Below are positions 8,270 to 16,789 of a DNA stretch of 64,000 bases, in pieces (positions within the stretch are counted from its first letter, which is position 1; each line of letters starts with the position of its first letter). Under the pieces are notes generated by a model. That model was not told where the DNA came from, searched no databases, and was given only the letters and a program-made list of their open reading frames with translations. Origin of the DNA: Spiribacter curvatus (GTDB lineage: Bacteria > Pseudomonadota > Gammaproteobacteria > Nitrococcales > Nitrococcaceae); assembly GCF_000485905.1 (NCBI RefSeq), contig NC_022664.1, positions 248,001 to 312,000 on the forward strand, read 5' to 3'. The translations under genes were made by a program, and so were the position numbers.

Positions 8270-9532
8270 CTAGCGATAGCGATTGAGGGTCAGACCGGCG
8301 AGATCGATCGCCGGCGTCCGTCCATCGATCATATCAGCAACGACCCGGCCGGCGCCGGCTGCGAATGTCCAGCCCAGGTGGCCGGCGCCGGTATTCAGAT
8401 AAAGCCCGCTGACACCGCTCTCGCCGAGGATCGGGGGACCGTCGATGGTCATCGGCCGCAGACAGGCCCATTGCTCAGCGGCGCTGGCATCGATCTGAGC
8501 CGTCAGGGCCGGGAAGTTCGCCAGTCCCTGTTCAAGGACGGTGCGTACACGCTGTGGTCGGATGGTCCTGTCATAACCGGTGAACTCCGCCGTACCCGCG
8601 ATGCGCAGTTGGTCACCCAGGCGCGTGATAACGATCTTGCGGCCATCATCGATGATTGGCATCGCCGGTGCTGCCTCGATGCCTCCCACCGGCAGCGTCG
8701 CGGAGTAGCCTTTGACCGGTCGGATCGGCAGACGGACGCCGACCTGACGGGCCAGACGCGGTGCCTCCGCGCCCGTCGCCAGTACGAAGGCATCGGCGTC
8801 GATGGTGCCGTGATCGGTCTCGATGGTCTGCAACCGACCTGCCTCGACCCGAAGATCTCGAACGGACTCTCCCAGCCGGAGCGTCAGCCCCCTTTCGACA
8901 GCCGCCTCGCCGAGGCGCTGGCAGAAAATCCGGGCATCGCCACTGGCATCGTCCGGATAGAAAAAACCGCCTGCGAGATCGCCCTCAATGTCGGCGAGCG
9001 CAGGCTCATAGTCGCTGACGGCGGCCGGTGACAGTGCCTCGTGACGTACTCCGGCATCCGCCATCAAGGCGCTGCTGGTGTGCGCGGTCTGCATTTCCGC
9101 CTCGCTGCGGAAAATCTTCAGGATACCGGCATGTTGCTGGGTGTAGTCGATCGCCACGCGGTCTTCAAGCTCGCGCATGAGTCTGAGGCTATACACCGCG
9201 AGGCGCGCATTCACCGCTGTGTTGCGGGCATGGTGGTGCGCCCGGCTGTAACGCAGAAAGCCCACGCCCCAGCCAACGAGGCTGGGGATTGCCGTGGGCC
9301 GTAACAGCAGCGGAGAGTTCTCGCGGCCGATCCAGCGCAGCAATTGGCCGAGTGCCTGGGGGGTATTCCAGGGTTCGGTATGGCTGGCGTGGAGCATAGC
9401 GCCATTGGCGTGGCTGGCTTCCGAGGCAAGTTCAGGCGCACGGTCCACCAGCGTGACGGAATGACCGCTGTCGAGCAGATACCAGGCGGTCGTTATGCCC
9501 ACCAGGCCGCCGCCAATCACGGTGATATGCAC
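8270..9532 (-). CDS. dadA: D-amino acid dehydrogenase small subunit
   Basis: A flavoprotein that oxidises D-amino acids, chiefly D-alanine, to 2-oxo acids and passes electrons to the respiratory chain. The N-terminus has the FAD-binding loop ITVIGGGLVGITTAWYL followed by VTLVDRAPELASEASHANG, characteristic of DadA. The C-terminus has LYLNTGAGHLGWTFAAG, the second FAD contact. The length of 420 residues fits the family. No alanine racemase (dadX) is adjacent. Related GlyOx/DAO enzymes share the fold, but the ASHANGAMLHASHTEPWN segment favours DadA. Confidence 0.88.
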   Translation of the reverse strand: MHITVIGGGLVGITTAWYLLDSGHSVTLVDRAPELASEASHANGAMLHASHTEPWNTPQALGQLLRWIGRENSPLLLRPTAIPSLVGWGVGFLRYSRAHHHARNTAVNARLAVYSLRLMRELEDRVAIDYTQQHAGILKIFRSEAEMQTAHTSSALMADAGVRHEALSPAAVSDYEPALADIEGDLAGGFFYPDDASGDARIFCQRLGEAAVERGLTLRLGESVRDLRVEAGRLQTIETDHGTIDADAFVLATGAEAPRLARQVGVRLPIRPVKGYSATLPVGGIEAAPAMPIIDDGRKIVITRLGDQLRIAGTAEFTGYDRTIRPQRVRTVLEQGLANFPALTAQIDASAAEQWACLRPMTIDGPPILGESGVSGLYLNTGAGHLGWTFAAGAGRVVADMIDGRTPAIDLAGLTLNRYR

Positions 9533-9561
9533 AGAACCTCCTTCAACGCATCGCCACCAGT

Positions 9562-11091
9562 CTAACCTGCTGCAGGGCGGAACGGTCTCCGCGGGGGGTC
9601 AGATCGGACCCGCTCCCGATAAGACAACGCCTCGGCGACATGGTGTTCCCGGATCGCCGTGGTGCCCTCCAGATCGGCGATGGTCCGGGCAATCCGCCAG
9701 CATCGATGCCATCCGCGCGCGGACATCGCGAAACGCTCTGTCGCCTGTTTCATCAGGGCCTGGCCAGCCGGGTCCAGACCGGCATCGCGACGCATGACGT
9801 TGACCGGGAGATGGGTAGCGGCGAGACCGTCACGATCGATCTGTCGGGCGCGTGCGGCCTCGACCCGGGCCGCTACCGTGACCGTTGGCTCGCCCTCTCG
9901 GGCCTGGTCGAGTTCGGTGGCGGTCAGCCGTGGGACGTTGATCTGCAGGTCGATGCGATCGAGGAGTGGTCCGCTGATGCGGTTGCCGTACTGGCGGATC
10001 TGGCCGGGTGTGCAGCGGCAATCGTGGTCGGACTCGCCGTGATGGCCGCAGGGGCAGGGGTTCATGGCCGCAACGAGCTGGAAACGCGCAGGAAAGCGGA
10101 TCTGGGCCCTGGCGCGGGAGATACTGATCTCCGCGGTCTCCAGCGGTTCTCGCAGGGCCTCCAGCGCCTCGCGCGGGAACTCGGGGAGCTCATCGAGGAA
10201 CAGGACGCCGTGGTGGGCCAGTGATATCTCGCCGGGCCGCGGACGGGCGCCGCCGCCTGTCAGTGCCCGAGGCGAGGCGCTGTGATGTGGGCTTCGGAAC
10301 GGCCGCTGACGCCAGTCGCGGGGATCGAACTGCCCCTTGGCAATGGAGTGCAGTGATGCTGATTCCATGGCCTCGGTATCGTTCATCGCCGGCAGCAGCC
10401 CCGGCAATCGGGCGGCCATCAGGCTCTTGCCGCTGCCCGGTGGTCCCGATAACAGCAGACTGTGCCCACCGGCTGCCGCGATTTCCAGGGCGCGCCGGGC
10501 GTGGGACTGACCGATGACATCACTCAGATCGAGTGGCTGAGGCGGATTGACAGGCGTATCCGGTTGGGCCGCCGGCAGGAAGGAGGTAGCGGTGAGATGG
10601 CGGCACACGTCGAGCAGATGATCGGCACCATATACCTCACCGCCGGCCAGTGCCGCCTCGGCGCCATTGGCGTTCGCGACGACCAGCGATTCCCCCGCCG
10701 CCGCGCAGCGCAACGCCACCGGCAGCGTGCCGTTGACCGGTCGGAGACTGCCGGACAGGGCGAGTTCGGCGCAGACCACGGTATTGTCGAGCCGCTCACG
10801 GGGCAGTTGGCCGGATGCCACGAGTATGCCCAGTGCGATCGCCAGATCGAAGCGGGCACCGTCCTTGGGCAGATCGGCGGGGGCGAGGCTGACGGTGATG
10901 CGCCGGCGGGGAAACTCGAAACCGCTGGTGGTCAGCGCCCCACGGACGCGGTCCCGCGCCTCGCGCACGGCCGTGTTGGGTAGCCCGACAATGGATAGCG
11001 AGGGTAGGCCACCACCGAGATGGACTTCGACATCCACGCGCGGTGCGTCAATCCCGACGGCGGCGCGGGCCTGAATGAGTGCCAGTGACAT
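9562..11091 (-). CDS. comM: ComM/YifB family AAA+ ATPase (Mg chelatase-like)
   Basis: ComM is a hexameric helicase that promotes branch migration when incoming DNA is recombined during natural transformation. The N-terminal Lon-like domain begins at MSLALIQARAAVGIDAP; the ATPase core has Walker A GPPGSGKSLMAARL, Walker B LFLDELPEF, and the family signature NPCPCGHHG. The ATG at 11091 was chosen because the conserved N-terminus starts there; an upstream extension of the open frame has no family-like sequence. It gives 509 residues, the normal length. It sits next to ubiK and glnK as in many gammaproteobacteria. Together with the type IV pilus genes at 52082-55590 it hints that the organism could be transformable (inference). 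Confidence 0.93.
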   Translation of the reverse strand: MSLALIQARAAVGIDAPRVDVEVHLGGGLPSLSIVGLPNTAVREARDRVRGALTTSGFEFPRRRITVSLAPADLPKDGARFDLAIALGILVASGQLPRERLDNTVVCAELALSGSLRPVNGTLPVALRCAAAGESLVVANANGAEAALAGGEVYGADHLLDVCRHLTATSFLPAAQPDTPVNPPQPLDLSDVIGQSHARRALEIAAAGGHSLLLSGPPGSGKSLMAARLPGLLPAMNDTEAMESASLHSIAKGQFDPRDWRQRPFRSPHHSASPRALTGGGARPRPGEISLAHHGVLFLDELPEFPREALEALREPLETAEISISRARAQIRFPARFQLVAAMNPCPCGHHGESDHDCRCTPGQIRQYGNRISGPLLDRIDLQINVPRLTATELDQAREGEPTVTVAARVEAARARQIDRDGLAATHLPVNVMRRDAGLDPAGQALMKQATERFAMSARGWHRCWRIARTIADLEGTTAIREHHVAEALSYRERVRSDPPRRPFRPAAG

Positions 11092-11137
11092 GGCAACGCA
11101 CCTCCCTGTGCGAAGCGAATGGTCGGAGGCGGCAGGG

Positions 11138-11419
11138 TTACTCGCTGGCGTCGTCCGGCGCTGACTGATCGGCCATCGGTGCATTGCCTTCGAGCGCTGC
11201 GACCCGCGCTTCCATGGCCTCAAGCCGCTCGCGGGTGCGGGCCAGTACTTTGGCCTGGGCATCGAACTCCTCGCGGGTGACCAGCTCCATGCGATTGAAG
11301 GTGCTCTGCAGCGCTACGCGGGCATTTTTTTCGACTTCCGCCTGAAAGTCCCTCAGCCCGCTGGGCAGGTTCTCGGAGAAACGCTTCGCCATTTCATCGA
11401 ACTGTTTCGGATCGAGCAT
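11138..11419 (-). CDS. ubiK: Ubiquinone biosynthesis accessory factor UbiK (BMFP domain)
   Basis: A small coiled-coil protein that helps the Ubi enzyme complex with UbiJ. The 93 residues begin MLDPKQFDEMAKRFSENLP and continue into a long amphipathic helix with heptads (FDAQAKVLARTRERLEAMEARVAALE), the YqiC/BMFP family pattern. It lies 46 bp upstream of comM on the same strand, a common arrangement, and has its own promoter at 11447-11475. The tail is short and acidic. Confidence 0.92.
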   Translation of the reverse strand: MLDPKQFDEMAKRFSENLPSGLRDFQAEVEKNARVALQSTFNRMELVTREEFDAQAKVLARTRERLEAMEARVAALEGNAPMADQSAPDDASE

Positions 11420-11446
11420 TATTCGGCCTCCGTTGTCTTTGCGATC

Positions 11447-11475
11447 AGTCTAAGCCGTTGACGGGGAATTCCCAA
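11447..11475 (-). promoter_or_regulatory. Sigma70 promoter for ubiK
   Basis: Minus strand TTGGGA, 17-bp spacer, TAGACT, ending 27 bp before the ubiK ATG. Four of six bases match in each hexamer. Confidence 0.5.
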
Positions 11476-11518
11476 TCCACCCGGCGCGTTGATTTTGGTG
11501 CAACTGACGAACGGTGAT

Positions 11519-11535
11519 TGCACTTATTCGGTGCA
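11519..11535 (+). promoter_or_regulatory. NtrC (NR-I) binding site upstream of glnK
   Basis: TGCACTTATTCGGTGCA matches the NtrC enhancer consensus TGCACYNNNNNGGTGCA, with TGCAC and GGTGCA half-sites at the right spacing. It is 51 bp upstream of a sigma54 promoter. A further isolated GGTGCA half-site lies at about 11497-11502. Confidence 0.8.
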
Positions 11536-11585
11536 ATGAACCGTGAGCGAGCATTTGATCCCCGCCAGGCACTGGTGATCGCCCG

Positions 11586-11602
11586 TTGGCATGGTCCCTG
11601 CA
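11586..11602 (+). promoter_or_regulatory. Sigma54 (RpoN) promoter of glnK-amtB
   Basis: TTGGCATGGTCCCTGCA carries the GG and GC dinucleotides with the required 10 bases between them. It differs from the consensus TTGGCACGNNNNTTGCW at two positions. With the NtrC site upstream it predicts induction of glnK-amtB under nitrogen limitation. Confidence 0.85.
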
Positions 11603-11658
11603 TATACCCAGATGCATTTATATCGTTCATGGGTGCCGGTCTTGTCCGGTCCCGATAG

Positions 11659-12009
<351 letters not shown>

Positions 12010-12031
12010 GGCATCACTGGGAGTCTGAAAT

Positions 12032-13279
12032 ATGTCTGCAGAATTCAACGAACTGGCCTATGCGCTGGATACCTTCTACTTCCTGATCTCGGGCGCACTG
12101 GTGATGTGGATGGCCGCTGGCTTCACTATGCTTGAGTCGGGCCTGGTGCGCTCGAAAAACACCACCGAGATCCTCACCAAGAACGTCGCGCTCTACTCCA
12201 TCGCCTGCATCATGTACATGCTGATGGGCTACAACATCATGTATGGCAGCGGCATGAGCTCGCTGATTCCGTCCTTCGGCGGGATTCTGGGGGCCGCTGA
12301 CAATGCGGCGGCCGATGTGGCCGCCGGCAGCGATGCCTACTACTCGAACGTGTCGGACTTCTTCTTCCAGGTCGTGTTCGTGGCAACGGCGATGTCGATC
12401 ATCTCCGGCGCGGTGGCCGAGCGGATGAAGCTCTGGGCCTTTCTGCTGTTCACCGTGATCCTGACCGGCGTGATCTATCCCATCCAGGGTTTCTGGAGCT
12501 GGGGCGGTGGATTCCTTGCCGATATCGGTTACTCGGACTACGCGGGCTCCGGCATCGTCCACATGTTCGGCGCGGCTGCAGCCCTCGCGGCGGTGATGGT
12601 GCTGGGTCCGCGCAAGGGCAAGTTCGGCCCGAACGGCGAGGTCAAGCCAATCCCTGGCGCCAACATGCCGCTCGCCACGCTGGGTGTCTTCATCCTTTGG
12701 TTCGGCTGGTTCGGCTTTAACGGTGGCTCGGAACTCAAGGTGTCCGATGTGGGCTCCGCCAACGCAGTGGCACTGGTGTTCGCCAATACAAACCTGTCCG
12801 CCGCTGGCGGTGCCGTGGCCGCGCTGGTCACTGCCCGGCTGATGTTCGGCAAGGCCGATCTCACCATGGCATTGAACGGAGGCCTTGCGGGGCTGGTGGC
12901 CATCACGGCCGGGCCGAATGTCCCGAGCCTGCTCGCGGCCGCGCTGATCGGAGTCGTGGGCGGTGTGCTGGTGGTCTTCTCGATCGTCGGGCTCGACAAG
13001 CTCAAGCTTGATGATCCGGTCGGTGCCATCTCGGCTCACGGGACGGCCGGTATCTGGGGCCTCCTTGTGGTCCCGCTCTGGTCCGAAGGCGCCAGCTTCG
13101 GTGCACAGCTCATCGGTATCGCCACGATCTTCGTCTGGACCTTTGGCGTCAGCTATATCCTCTGGAGCATCCTCAAGGCGGTCGTCGGAATCCGCGTGAC
13201 CGAGGAAGAGGAAGAGACCGGCCTGGATATCGTCGAATGCGGTGTCGAGGCTTACCCGGAATTCAACTACTCGCGCTGA
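12032..13279 (+). CDS. amtB: Ammonium transporter AmtB
   Basis: A trimeric inner-membrane channel for ammonium uptake. The 415 residues hold eleven hydrophobic helices. The early AGFTMLESGLVRSKNTTEI signature is present, and the twin pore histidines are visible in GSGIVHMFGAAAALAAV and SAHGTAGIWGLL. No cleavable signal peptide is obvious: the N-terminus MSAEFNELAYALDTFYFLIS runs directly into the first helix. The C-terminal cytosolic tail (from about 375) is where GlnK would dock. A strong terminator follows 26 bp after the stop. Confidence 0.95.
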   Translation: MSAEFNELAYALDTFYFLISGALVMWMAAGFTMLESGLVRSKNTTEILTKNVALYSIACIMYMLMGYNIMYGSGMSSLIPSFGGILGAADNAAADVAAGSDAYYSNVSDFFFQVVFVATAMSIISGAVAERMKLWAFLLFTVILTGVIYPIQGFWSWGGGFLADIGYSDYAGSGIVHMFGAAAALAAVMVLGPRKGKFGPNGEVKPIPGANMPLATLGVFILWFGWFGFNGGSELKVSDVGSANAVALVFANTNLSAAGGAVAALVTARLMFGKADLTMALNGGLAGLVAITAGPNVPSLLAAALIGVVGGVLVVFSIVGLDKLKLDDPVGAISAHGTAGIWGLLVVPLWSEGASFGAQLIGIATIFVWTFGVSYILWSILKAVVGIRVTEEEEETGLDIVECGVEAYPEFNYSR

Positions 13280-13304
13280 TGCGGATCGGTTGAATCCACG
13301 CTCA

Positions 13305-13331
13305 ACGGGCGCCTTCGGGCGCCCGTTTTTT
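13305..13331 (+). terminator. Rho-independent terminator of glnK-amtB
   Basis: ACGGGCGCC-TTCG-GGCGCCCGT, a 9-bp GC-rich stem with a tetraloop of the UUCG type, followed by a run of T's. Confidence 0.92.
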
Positions 13332-13348
13332 GTGTGGGGTCGCAGAAT

Positions 13349-13368
13349 GCCCTGCTAGACTGCAGGGC
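13349..13368. promoter_or_regulatory. 20-bp palindrome enclosing a -10-like hexamer
   Basis: GCCCTGC-TAGACT-GCAGGGC: perfect 7-bp arms flank TAGACT, 34 bp upstream of the ATG at 13402. It could be a repressor operator over the -10 box of the dehydrogenase gene; no good -35 is seen at 16-18 bp. Confidence 0.4.
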
Positions 13369-13401
13369 CTGACGCTGTCTGATCCATCAAAGGAGAGAAT
13401 C

Positions 13402-14286
13402 ATGAAAGTGGGTGTTGCCGGACTCGGTGTTATGGGCCGTGGAATGGCCCGGAACCTGTCAGCCGCGGGTCTGCTGGCCGGCGTCTGGAATCGGACGCGG
13501 GCCAATGGTGAGGCGCTGGCCGAAGAGCTGCAGGTGCCGCTGACCGAGGATGCAGCGGCGCTCGCGCGACTGTGTGATGTCGTGATCACCTGTGTGAGTG
13601 CCGATCAGGATGTCCGTGAGGTCGTCGGTGCACTGGCCGATGGCGTCAGCAAGGGCGATGTGGTGATCGATACCTCAACCATTGGCGTGGATACGGCGGA
13701 GGCCGCTGCCGAGACGCTGCGGGCGCGCGGCGCGGAGTTCCTCGATGCGCCGGTCACCGGCGGCCCCGAGGGCGCCGACACCGGCACACTGCAGATCATG
13801 GTCGGTGGCGATCCCGACGTGCTTGAGCGTATCCGTCCGGCGCTGCAGGCGATCGGCAGTGGTGCGACGCATTTCGGGCCAGTGGGCTATGGTCAGCGCG
13901 CCAAGGCCGTCAATCAGGTCATGGTAGCGGGCCTGGTGCAGGCGATCAGCGAGTCGTTGTCATTCGCCGAGGCGAGTGGTCTGGATACTGAGCGTCTGCT
14001 CCCGGTCCTTACCGGCGGCGCGGCGGGCAGCCGCCTGCTCGAGCGCCGCGGCAGCCGGATACTGGCGGGGGACTTCGAGCCCGGGTTCCGCGTCTCTCTG
14101 CATCACAAGGACCTGAACCTGTGCCGCGACCTGCTGCAGAAGCTGGACGTCAGCCTCCCCCTGGTGGAGATGACGATCAAGCATTACGAACGTCTCCTCG
14201 AGCAGGGGTATGGCGAGGAGGACACCTCGGCGCTGTTCCGGCTCAAGCGCGACCTGTTCGCGTCCGGCAACCGCAAAAGCCTCTAA
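13402..14286 (+). CDS. NAD(P)-dependent beta-hydroxyacid dehydrogenase (3-hydroxyisobutyrate dehydrogenase / tartronate semialdehyde reductase family)
   Basis: Oxidises a beta-hydroxyacid, or reduces the matching semialdehyde, with NAD(P). The 294-residue product starts MKVGVAGLGVMGRGMARNL, the Rossmann loop of the family. The substrate loop DAPVTGGPEGADTGTL follows, and the catalytic lysine lies in GQRAKAVNQVM. The ATG at 13402 has AAAGGAGAG in front and begins the conserved fold; a longer open frame upstream overlaps the palindrome and is rejected. Genes around it give no pathway, so the substrate (3-hydroxyisobutyrate, tartronate semialdehyde or succinic semialdehyde) stays open. Confidence 0.85.
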   Translation: MKVGVAGLGVMGRGMARNLSAAGLLAGVWNRTRANGEALAEELQVPLTEDAAALARLCDVVITCVSADQDVREVVGALADGVSKGDVVIDTSTIGVDTAEAAAETLRARGAEFLDAPVTGGPEGADTGTLQIMVGGDPDVLERIRPALQAIGSGATHFGPVGYGQRAKAVNQVMVAGLVQAISESLSFAEASGLDTERLLPVLTGGAAGSRLLERRGSRILAGDFEPGFRVSLHHKDLNLCRDLLQKLDVSLPLVEMTIKHYERLLEQGYGEEDTSALFRLKRDLFASGNRKSL

Positions 14287-14312
14287 ACGCAGGAACCGGT
14301 CGCGGCGGCGGG

Positions 14313-14960
14313 CTATCCCCCTGCTTGAAGCAGGATCGATTCGATTTCCTGATCGGCCATCTGCGCCCGGACGCCGTTGACTTGCTGGAGCTCGCTGAAC
14401 GGGCCGACGCGGACCCGGTGCCAGGTCTCACCGCCGGGTAGCTCAACGGCCTGTATGCGGGCCTGGATCCCCAGTAGGGCGAGTTTCGCCTTCAGCGAAT
14501 CGGCATCCGCCGCCTGACGGAAACTGCCGGCCTGGAGCAGGTAGCGTTTGCCCTCCTCGGATGCGGGTGCTGGATCGCTGTCGGGGGCCGGTTCCGTGGG
14601 GGACTCGGCCTCGGGTAGCGCCTGTGTCCCTGAGTCACTCGCCGGCGTCTCTTCCTCAGCGACTTCCACCTCCTGCTCGTTGAGCAGACGATAGAACTCG
14701 AATCGCGGCTGGTCAGATCCACCGGCCGTCGCGTTGTCACTATCGGCGGTGGTGGCCGTTTCGTCCGGTGCGGCCGTATCCGGCCGGCGATGCTCGAGAT
14801 GCACGACAAGCGCCACCATCAGCCCGATGGCGAGCCCGGTCACCCCCCATGCAAACGGCATCCGGCTGCTTTTAGCGCTATTGCCGGATCGGGTCTTCCG
14901 GCTCGCCTGACCACTGCTCTTGCGGGCCGGCGGTCTTGTCGTGTTGCGCTTCGCGGCCAT
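14313..14960 (-). CDS. SPOR-domain membrane protein (FtsN-like)
   Basis: A bitopic inner-membrane protein. A basic cytoplasmic tail (1-33) precedes one helix (about 35-54), an acidic low-complexity periplasmic linker (55-135), and a C-terminal SPOR domain (about 137-215) with YLLQAGSFRQAADADSLKAK, which binds denuded glycan strands at the division site. It is 2 bp after argS, and priA-argS-SPOR is the usual location of FtsN-like genes in pseudomonad-type genomes, where hslVU often follows; hslVU is absent here. FtsN assignment is by context and architecture; the essential FtsN region cannot be verified by eye. Confidence 0.8.
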   Translation of the reverse strand: MAAKRNTTRPPARKSSGQASRKTRSGNSAKSSRMPFAWGVTGLAIGLMVALVVHLEHRRPDTAAPDETATTADSDNATAGGSDQPRFEFYRLLNEQEVEVAEEETPASDSGTQALPEAESPTEPAPDSDPAPASEEGKRYLLQAGSFRQAADADSLKAKLALLGIQARIQAVELPGGETWHRVRVGPFSELQQVNGVRAQMADQEIESILLQAGG

Positions 14961-14962
14961 GC

Positions 14963-16723
14963 CTACATGCGTTCCGGTGCCGATACGCCGAGCAGCGCCA
15001 GACCATTGTGGATCACCTGCCGGACCGCCTGGATGAGCGTGAGCCGGGCGTCCCGTAGCGCCTCATCGTCCACCAGAAAGGTATGGGCGTTGTAGTAAGT
15101 GTGGAACGCGCCGGCCAGTTCGCGCAGGTAGGCCGCGAGCTGATGGGGTTCATGGCTGGCGGCGGCGGATTCCAGTACCTCGCTGTAGCGACCGAGCGAA
15201 TCGATCAGTGACTGCTCGTGATCGGCGGTCAGCCGTTCCAGTGCGGTAAGGCCCATGTCCCGGTCATGGTGCAGACCGCGCTCCTCGAGCTGTCGCAGTA
15301 CGCTGCAGACCCGGGCGTGAGCGTACTGGATGTAGTACACCGGATTGTCGTTGGACTGTGATTTCGCGAGCTCCAGATCGAAGTCCAGATGCTGTTCCGG
15401 GCGGCGCATGACGTAGAAGAATCGTGCCGCGTCATTGCCCACTTCCTCGCGCAGTGCGCGCAGTGTCACAAACTCGCCGGAGCGGGTCGACATCGGCAGT
15501 CGCTCGGATCCGCGGTAGAGAATCGCGAACTGCACCAGCCGGAACGTGAGCGCCTCGGGCGGATGGTCGAAGGCGGCGAGACTCGCCCGTACCCGAGCCA
15601 TATAGCCGTGGTGGTCGGCGCCGAATACGTCGATGGCATGGCTGAAACCGCGATCGAACTTATTCAGATGATAGGCGATGTCGGAGGCAAAGTAGGTCGT
15701 CTGGCCATCCGCACGCCGGACGACGCGGTCCTTGTCATCGCCATAATCGGTGGATCGGAACCACAGCGCACCGTCCGAATCATAGAGTTTGCCCGCCTCC
15801 TGAAGGCGCTCGAGTGCCTGCTCGACGGCACCGGTTTTCACCAATGCCCGCTCGCTGAACCATCGATCGTAGCGAACACCGAAGGCGGCGAGGTCCTCGT
15901 CGATGTCTCCGGTGATGGTGCTAACGGCGGCTTCAAGCACCTCTTGGTAACGGGTCTCACCCAGACAGGCGCGGGCCCGTTCGACCAGTGCGTCGATATG
16001 CGCTTCCTTATCGCCGCCGGCATTGGCATCCGCCGGTAGCCCGGTGGTGAGCTCGGCGGCAGTGATGCGGTAGCGCTCGCCGCCACTGGCCTCGAGATCG
16101 CGGGCAATGCCGTGAATGTAGTCGCCGCGATAGCCATTGGTTGGGAAATCGAGCGTCTCGCCGCGGTGTTCCAGATAACGAACCAGCACGCTCACCGCAA
16201 GGATATGCATCTGACGGCCGGCATCGTTGATGTAGTACTCGCGGTGGACGTCGTAGCCCGTGGCCGCGAGGATATCCGCCAGTGCCGCTCCGAACGCCGC
16301 TCCCCGACCGTGGCCGACATGCAGTGGGCCGGTCGGGTTGGCGGAGACGAACTCGACGATGACACGCTCGCCCTGACCGTGATGACTACACCCGTACTGA
16401 GCCCCCTCGCGATGGATGCGGGCGATCACCGCATTCGCGGCATCCTGCGTGAGAAAGAAATTGATAAACCCCGGGCCGGCTACCTCGACACGCTCGACAT
16501 GCGGGTGGATCGGTAGATGGCTGACCAGCTTTGCCGCCAGATCCCGGGGGCTCTGCCGCGCCGGCTTGGCAAGGCGCATGGCGACATTGCTCGCGTAGTC
16601 ACCGTGGCCGCTGCCACGGCCGCGCTCGAGCTGGATGTCGATCTGTTCTGGCAGGGATAGGGATTCGGCATCAGCCAACGAGCGAAGCGCCTGGCGCAAC
16701 AGATCGACAAGGTCTTGTTTCAT
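14963..16723 (-). CDS. argS: Arginine--tRNA ligase
   Basis: A class I aminoacyl-tRNA synthetase charging tRNA-Arg. The 586 residues carry the HIGH-type signature [17 protein letters not shown], the [13 protein letters not shown] segment in the KMSKS position (arginyl enzymes often lack a canonical KMSKS), and the C-terminal anticodon-binding helices ending in [11 protein letters not shown]. It lies between priA and the SPOR gene in one leftward operon. Its cognate tRNA-Arg(CCG) is at 5530-5606. Confidence 0.96.
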   Translation of the reverse strand: MKQDLVDLLRQALRSLADAESLSLPEQIDIQLERGRGSGHGDYASNVAMRLAKPARQSPRDLAAKLVSHLPIHPHVERVEVAGPGFINFFLTQDAANAVIARIHREGAQYGCSHHGQGERVIVEFVSANPTGPLHVGHGRGAAFGAALADILAATGYDVHREYYINDAGRQMHILAVSVLVRYLEHRGETLDFPTNGYRGDYIHGIARDLEASGGERYRITAAELTTGLPADANAGGDKEAHIDALVERARACLGETRYQEVLEAAVSTITGDIDEDLAAFGVRYDRWFSERALVKTGAVEQALERLQEAGKLYDSDGALWFRSTDYGDDKDRVVRRADGQTTYFASDIAYHLNKFDRGFSHAIDVFGADHHGYMARVRASLAAFDHPPEALTFRLVQFAILYRGSERLPMSTRSGEFVTLRALREEVGNDAARFFYVMRRPEQHLDFDLELAKSQSNDNPVYYIQYAHARVCSVLRQLEERGLHHDRDMGLTALERLTADHEQSLIDSLGRYSEVLESAAASHEPHQLAAYLRELAGAFHTYYNAHTFLVDDEALRDARLTLIQAVRQVIHNGLALLGVSAPERM

Positions 16724-16789
16724 CGGTGAGTCAGTTTCCGGCTAGTAAATGAGCAACCATTATCCGGCCTCGGTCGCAGTCTTCAAGCG

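Noticed and set aside
11470-11502. Second NtrC site close to the GGTGCA at 11497-11502
   Set aside because: Only one half-site matches; the partner half is not recognisable.
12014-13039. 341-codon minus-strand open frame opposite amtB, and similar long antisense frames (for example 18011-19078, 24935-25810, 43159-43869, 47798-48547)
   Set aside because: These are shadows caused by high GC content; the genes on the other strand have clear family motifs throughout.
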